From the NCBI GenBank assembly GCA_964502465.1, contig CAZCWX010000030.1, positions 1-9,462 of the forward strand: a DNA stretch of 9,462 nucleotides. The letters run 5' to 3'. The position numbers and the translations under genes were made by a program. Shown one piece after another: positions 6,168 through 9,462 of the stretch. A model generated the notes under the pieces. It did not search any database, was not told where the DNA came from, and saw nothing but the letters and a program-made list of their open reading frames with translations. The number at the start of each line of letters is the position of its first letter. Position 1 is the first letter of the stretch. The stretch is from CAZCWX01 sp964502465. Its GTDB lineage: Bacteria > Desulfobacterota > Binatia > Bin18.

Positions 6168-7892
6168 GTGAAAGTGGATCGAGCTGTGCTCCAGCAGCTC
6201 CGCAAATTACAAGCCCCGCATTGTCCCCCACTCCGCACTCTCGGGGATTTTCTGGATCAGCAAGGTTCCCCTGAGGAGCGCGCATCAGTAGAACTTCACC
6301 TGCGTGCTTGTCCGTCTTGTTTGCATCGGTTGATTGACCTCCAAGAGTTAGCTTTCCTCCAGAGAGCAGGCGAAGAGCCGTCACGCGAGGTGGTGGAAGC
6401 AGTCAAAAGTTTTCTCCCAGCCCAAGAAACGCAAACAGCGCAGGCTCAACCGTTGGCGGACCGAATCGTTCCCGTCTTTGCCAGGGTACGGGAACGGCTC
6501 GCAGAGTGGTTTTCTCCGCGTTTTCTGGGTGAAATCGCTGCCGCGGCAGCCACAGCAGTGTTTCTGGTCTTCGTTGGCACCACGTTCTTCCAACAGTCCC
6601 CCTCGGGCTTGTCAGGAAGAGCAGAAGAAATTAAACCGTTTGCCCAGCTTGGTCAGCCTGAGCAGAAAATTCTCACCGCCCTTTCCGTGGTAGCCTCTGG
6701 TTCTGACCCGTGGCAACAGCGGATGGCCGCTATTTTAGCCGCGGTGCCTGCGGAGCCGGTACTCGAAAAAACTCGGGGTGCTACGAACGTCGAGGTGTAC
6801 CAGAAAGCAGTCGAAGGCACTGTGCTCGTCGTGACCGAGCGGAGTGTCGGCAGTGGGGCGGTGATTAGCAGCACAGGAGAAGTGCTGACCAACTGGCATG
6901 TGATTCAAGGCGCACGCCGTGTCGCTGTCATTTTCAAACCGAAAGAGGGAGTCGAGATCAAAAAAGAACTCGCGTTTGCGGCAACGCCTAGCAAAACCGA
7001 TCCGGTAGCGGACCTCGCCCTCCTGCAGATTCAGGCTCCTCCACCGGATCTCACCATCCTCTCATTCGGCGATCTCTCACAGGTGCAAGTGGGCCAGGAC
7101 GTGCATGCCATTGGCCATCCAAAAGAGCAAACGTGGACCTACACCGCTGGGCTCGTCAGCCAGATACGGCCGCAGTATCAATGGAGGGGAGCGCCTGATG
7201 ATATCCTTCACCAGGCGACGGTGATTCAAACCCAAACTCCCATCAACCCGGGAAACTCAGGTGGACCGCTCCTCAATGATCAAGTCGAAATTATCGGGAT
7301 CAATTCTTTTCGCGGTGAAGGGGAAGGGCTCAATTACGCGGTCGCGGTCGATACGATCAAAGCATTCTTGCAAAAAACCGACGGCCCGACCACACCGCCA
7401 ATGCCAAGCGAGACACCATCTCCAGCACCGCCTGCCGACAGCCCGACCACACCGCCAGCGCCGAGTCCGGTCCCCAGACCGGCACCAAGCCCAATGCCAG
7501 GTCCACATGCCCCGGCATACAGGATGGAATCCTACGGCACGAACATTGTCGGCGTGTATGTGGACGCGCGTGTTCCTCCGCCGGATGTGTGGCTCGTCTA
7601 CCAGGATAGCCGCCGGCAGCCAGCCTATGCGGCCAAGGGACAAATCAACGCACTCCAGATCGATACCGTGGTGCAGAGTGCCGACCCGCAGTGGCAAACG
7701 TTAGTCTACTATTTTGATACCAATTGTGACGGAAGCATAGACCTGATTGGCTATAGTACGGCAGGGGACGGTACGATTGATCGCTACGATAGCCCGCCAC
7801 AGGCACTGCGGATTGCTGATCTTGCCCAGGAGCTGCTTGAGGCGTTTCAACAGGGGACGATCCCGTATTCCCAGGTACAGATTTGCCAGTGA
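6168..7892 (+). CDS. Membrane anti-sigma zinc finger fused to trypsin/HtrA-like serine protease
   Basis: 574 residues, GTG start. Domains in order: residues about 20-60, anti-sigma-like zinc finger with His44-x3-Cys48-x2-Cys51 (HLRACPSC); one membrane helix at about 121-141 (GEIAAAAATAVFLVFVGTTF); a linker; and at about 208-403 a trypsin-like protease with GSGAVIS (229-234), TNWHV (His244), DPVADLALLQI (Asp282) and NPGNSGGPL (Ser364), so the triad is complete. Residues 406-450 are Pro/Ser/Thr-rich. Residues 450-574 are a domain I do not recognise, with DTNCDGSID (517-525) resembling an EF-hand/dockerin calcium loop. There is no PDZ domain, unlike DegP. Likely topology: zinc finger in the cytoplasm holding the upstream sigma factor, protease and C-terminal domain outside. 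It lies 80 bases after the sigma halves, so co-transcription is likely. The gene appears intact, in contrast to its neighbours. Confidence 0.88.
   Translation: MKVDRAVLQQLRKLQAPHCPPLRTLGDFLDQQGSPEERASVELHLRACPSCLHRLIDLQELAFLQRAGEEPSREVVEAVKSFLPAQETQTAQAQPLADRIVPVFARVRERLAEWFSPRFLGEIAAAAATAVFLVFVGTTFFQQSPSGLSGRAEEIKPFAQLGQPEQKILTALSVVASGSDPWQQRMAAILAAVPAEPVLEKTRGATNVEVYQKAVEGTVLVVTERSVGSGAVISSTGEVLTNWHVIQGARRVAVIFKPKEGVEIKKELAFAATPSKTDPVADLALLQIQAPPPDLTILSFGDLSQVQVGQDVHAIGHPKEQTWTYTAGLVSQIRPQYQWRGAPDDILHQATVIQTQTPINPGNSGGPLLNDQVEIIGINSFRGEGEGLNYAVAVDTIKAFLQKTDGPTTPPMPSETPSPAPPADSPTTPPAPSPVPRPAPSPMPGPHAPAYRMESYGTNIVGVYVDARVPPPDVWLVYQDSRRQPAYAAKGQINALQIDTVVQSADPQWQTLVYYFDTNCDGSIDLIGYSTAGDGTIDRYDSPPQALRIADLAQELLEAFQQGTIPYSQVQICQ
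7384..7457 (+). repeat. Short direct repeat in the proline-rich linker
   Basis: The 17-base word gcccgaccacaccgcca occurs at 7384-7400 and again at 7441-7457, 57 bases (19 codons) apart, both coding PTTPP in the linker between protease and C-terminal domain. It fits a linker that lengthens or shortens by slippage. Confidence 0.7.
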
Positions 7893-7909
7893 AAAACTCG
7901 GCAGCGGCT

Positions 7910-9277
7910 ATGAAAAATCACGACCGGTCAGTCACAGCAGCACTCTGCCAGGCTATCGTAAGCACGACCTTCGAGGTATTACCCCGGCAGGTCGTGGAAA
8001 TAGCCAAACGCATCGTTCTTGACGGTATTGCGGTCGCTGTCGCCGGGTCAGTCGAAGAGGGGTCCCGCATCGTTGCCGAGCACGTCAAAAGTCTTGGCGG
8101 CACGGCATCATCAACAGTCTTTGGCAATCGGTTCAAAACCTCTCCAGTGTCCGCGGCATACGTGAATGGGATCTCCATGCACGTCCTCGATTACGAACCG
8201 ATGTGGAGTCCGCCGACGCATGCCACCTCTCCGACCTTGCCAGTGGTCCTGGCGCTTGCCGAGACAGAGCAGGCATCAGGTCAAGATGTGCTCGCCGCTT
8301 TTGTCAAAGGCTGTGAAATACAGGGGCGTATTCGTCTGGCCTCGCAGCAATACACCCCAGGAGAACTGCAATACCATCCTCCTGGTGTTGTCGGCGTTAT
8401 GGGGGCAGCCGTCGCTGCCTCACATCTCCTCGCACTCGGCCAAGCTCAGCTCCAAAATGCGCTCGGTATTGCCGCGTCACGGGCCGGAGGATTGATGGCA
8501 AACGTCGGGACGATGACGAAGGCGACTCATTGTGGATGGGCGGCGATGGCAGGGCTCGACGCTGCCTTGTTGGCAAGGCGAGGGTTTACCGGCAACACCG
8601 CCATATTTGAGGCCCCGAACGGCTATGCGGAGGCGTTCTTCGGCGAACATTTCAATGCCGTCGCACTGCAAGAATTCACTCAGTCCTACCGTATGGTAGA
8701 CCCAGGGTTTGCCATCAAACTGTTTCCCAGTCAGTACGCTACCCACTTTGGTATCACTGCCGCGCTTGAGCTACACCGGGCAATCGCCGCTCCGCAGACC
8801 ATTACTTCCGTCCAGATAACAACTCCGGTTATGCCTTATGTCGATCGGCCGCTCCCACAAACTGGGCTAGAGGGCAAATTTAGTTTCCAGTACACGGTCG
8901 CAGCAGCGCTGCTGGATGGGGCCGTTACCGTACGGTCATTTTCTCATGAACGACGCTATCGGCACGATATGGTTGACCTTTTGCCATTGTTGACGCTGGT
9001 GCAATCTCCTGACATCCCAGGTGAATTGGAGAATATGTGGGTGGAAGTCGCGGTTGAGTTGCAGAGCGGTGCATGTCTGACCGCCAGGTGCAACGGACCG
9101 AAGGGTTTCTGGGGACTGCCACCGCTCACAAGAGCTGAACATCTCGTGAAGATCCGTGACTGTCTCGGTATGCGGTTGCCGCAAACCGCAATCGAGCAGT
9201 GCATCCAGCTTGTCGATGACCTGGACAACCTGAGCCCTGCTCAGGTACGGGAACTCATCGCTCTTGCTGGATGTTAA
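7910..9277 (+). CDS. MmgE/PrpD family protein
   Basis: 455 residues from ATG 7910 to TAA 9275-9277; the family is about 450-500 long. GTG 7889, which overlaps the TGA of the protease gene, and TTG 7883 are alternative starts; none has a strong SD. Family hallmarks: an N-terminal helix pair leading to AKRIVLDGIAVAVAG, the YVNGISMHVLDYEPMW segment, HPPGVVGVMGAAVAASHLLAL, ALGIAASRAGGLMANVGTMTKATHCGWAAMAGLDAALLA split across the helical core, RRGFTGNTAIFEAPNGYAEAF, and the C-terminal cap domain with the FSFQYTVAAALLDGAVTV region. The superfamily includes 2-methylcitrate dehydratase (PrpD), cis-aconitate decarboxylase and related lyases or epimerases acting on carboxylic acids. The exact substrate is not readable from sequence. 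The following CMD-like gene, not prpB/prpC, argues against a canonical methylcitrate operon. It seems functionally unrelated to the sigma/protease module. Confidence 0.88.
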   Translation: MKNHDRSVTAALCQAIVSTTFEVLPRQVVEIAKRIVLDGIAVAVAGSVEEGSRIVAEHVKSLGGTASSTVFGNRFKTSPVSAAYVNGISMHVLDYEPMWSPPTHATSPTLPVVLALAETEQASGQDVLAAFVKGCEIQGRIRLASQQYTPGELQYHPPGVVGVMGAAVAASHLLALGQAQLQNALGIAASRAGGLMANVGTMTKATHCGWAAMAGLDAALLARRGFTGNTAIFEAPNGYAEAFFGEHFNAVALQEFTQSYRMVDPGFAIKLFPSQYATHFGITAALELHRAIAAPQTITSVQITTPVMPYVDRPLPQTGLEGKFSFQYTVAAALLDGAVTVRSFSHERRYRHDMVDLLPLLTLVQSPDIPGELENMWVEVAVELQSGACLTARCNGPKGFWGLPPLTRAEHLVKIRDCLGMRLPQTAIEQCIQLVDDLDNLSPAQVRELIALAGC

Positions 9278-9288
9278 AGGAGGAGACT

Positions 9289-9462
9289 ATGGCCCGTTTA
9301 TCGTATCTGACTCGCGAGCAGTTACCCGAACCTGAACGCGACATTTTTGATGATCTGGTACGCCAGCGGGGTGCGGTCGGCAACATTTTTCGTATCGCCG
9401 CGCACAGCCCACTGTTGCTGCGCCGTATGCTGCATTTCAGCGATGGGTTGCGCAATCGCACC
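9289..9462 (+). CDS. Carboxymuconolactone decarboxylase (AhpD-like) family protein, 5' part
   Basis: The first 58 codons from ATG 9289-9291, open to the window end. A strong AAGGAGG site (9277-9283) begins in the stop codon of the MmgE/PrpD gene, so the two genes are 11 bases apart and probably co-transcribed. The N-terminus (LTREQLPEPERDIFDDLV, then GNIFRIAAHSPLLLRRMLHFSDGLR) matches the leading helices of CMD/AhpD-like proteins, in which the peptide before the CxxC redox pair contains 'NxFRxxAHSPxLL'. The catalytic region lies beyond the window, so decarboxylase, peroxidase or other activity cannot be told apart. Confidence 0.75.
   Translation, partial: MARLSYLTREQLPEPERDIFDDLVRQRGAVGNIFRIAAHSPLLLRRMLHFSDGLRNRT

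Noticed and set aside
7257..7704. About 146-codon ORFs on both strands within the trypsin-like gene
   Set aside because: Both overlap the intact protease and its Pro-rich linker, whose skewed composition keeps other frames open.
7910..9462. MmgE/PrpD and CMD-like genes as part of the sigma/protease system
   Set aside because: They look like a separate metabolic pair with their own strong internal ribosome site; only direction and closeness link them to the module.

Overview
This is a bacterial chromosomal or metagenomic window of moderately high GC. No taxon can be fixed from the sequence. The combination of an ECF-type sigma factor, a zinc-finger/trypsin-like fusion, a TPR-CHAT protein, MmgE/PrpD and a carboxymuconolactone-decarboxylase-like protein resembles loci of uncultured soil or marine Proteobacteria-like lineages, but that is only an impression.

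Layout, left to right. (1) About 1-1179: most of an ISAs1-family insertion sequence. Its transposase is on the minus strand and runs off the left edge; it carries suspicious substitutions at conserved active-site positions. (2) About 1171-4593, minus strand: a large secreted or periplasm-facing TolB-like/TPR/CHAT gene, damaged twice. An in-frame amber codon at 4195-4197 separates a signal-peptide/TolB-like head from the TPR body. The ISAs1 element has cut the gene inside the CHAT peptidase domain, before its catalytic His and Cys. The body has eleven exactly 40-residue TPR units. (3) 4752-5384, minus strand: a NADAR-domain protein with an unrecognised N-terminal extension. (4) 5481-6087, plus strand, divergent from NADAR: an ECF-like sigma factor whose region 2 and region 4 lie in two overlapping reading frames (ATGAATAA junction). 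(5) 6168-7892, plus strand: an intact single-chain protein joining an anti-sigma-like zinc finger, a membrane segment, a trypsin/HtrA-like protease with complete triad, a proline-rich linker and a C-terminal domain with an EF-hand-like loop. (6) 7910-9277 and 9289-window end, plus strand: MmgE/PrpD family protein and the start of a carboxymuconolactone-decarboxylase-family protein. These look like ordinary metabolic genes following in the same direction.

The centre (about 1171-7892) reads as one divergent regulatory/proteolytic module: sigma factor plus membrane anti-sigma-protease on one side, TPR-CHAT protease plus NADAR enzyme on the other. A plausible inference is a stress- or conflict-response system in which proteolysis controls a dedicated sigma factor, loosely analogous to the TPR-CHAT/sigma arrangement of type III-E CRISPR (Craspase) loci, though no cas genes or CRISPR array are present here. 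Three lesions (amber codon, IS truncation, sigma frame split) suggest that in this genome the module is decaying, unless the sigma split is a genuine two-subunit arrangement.
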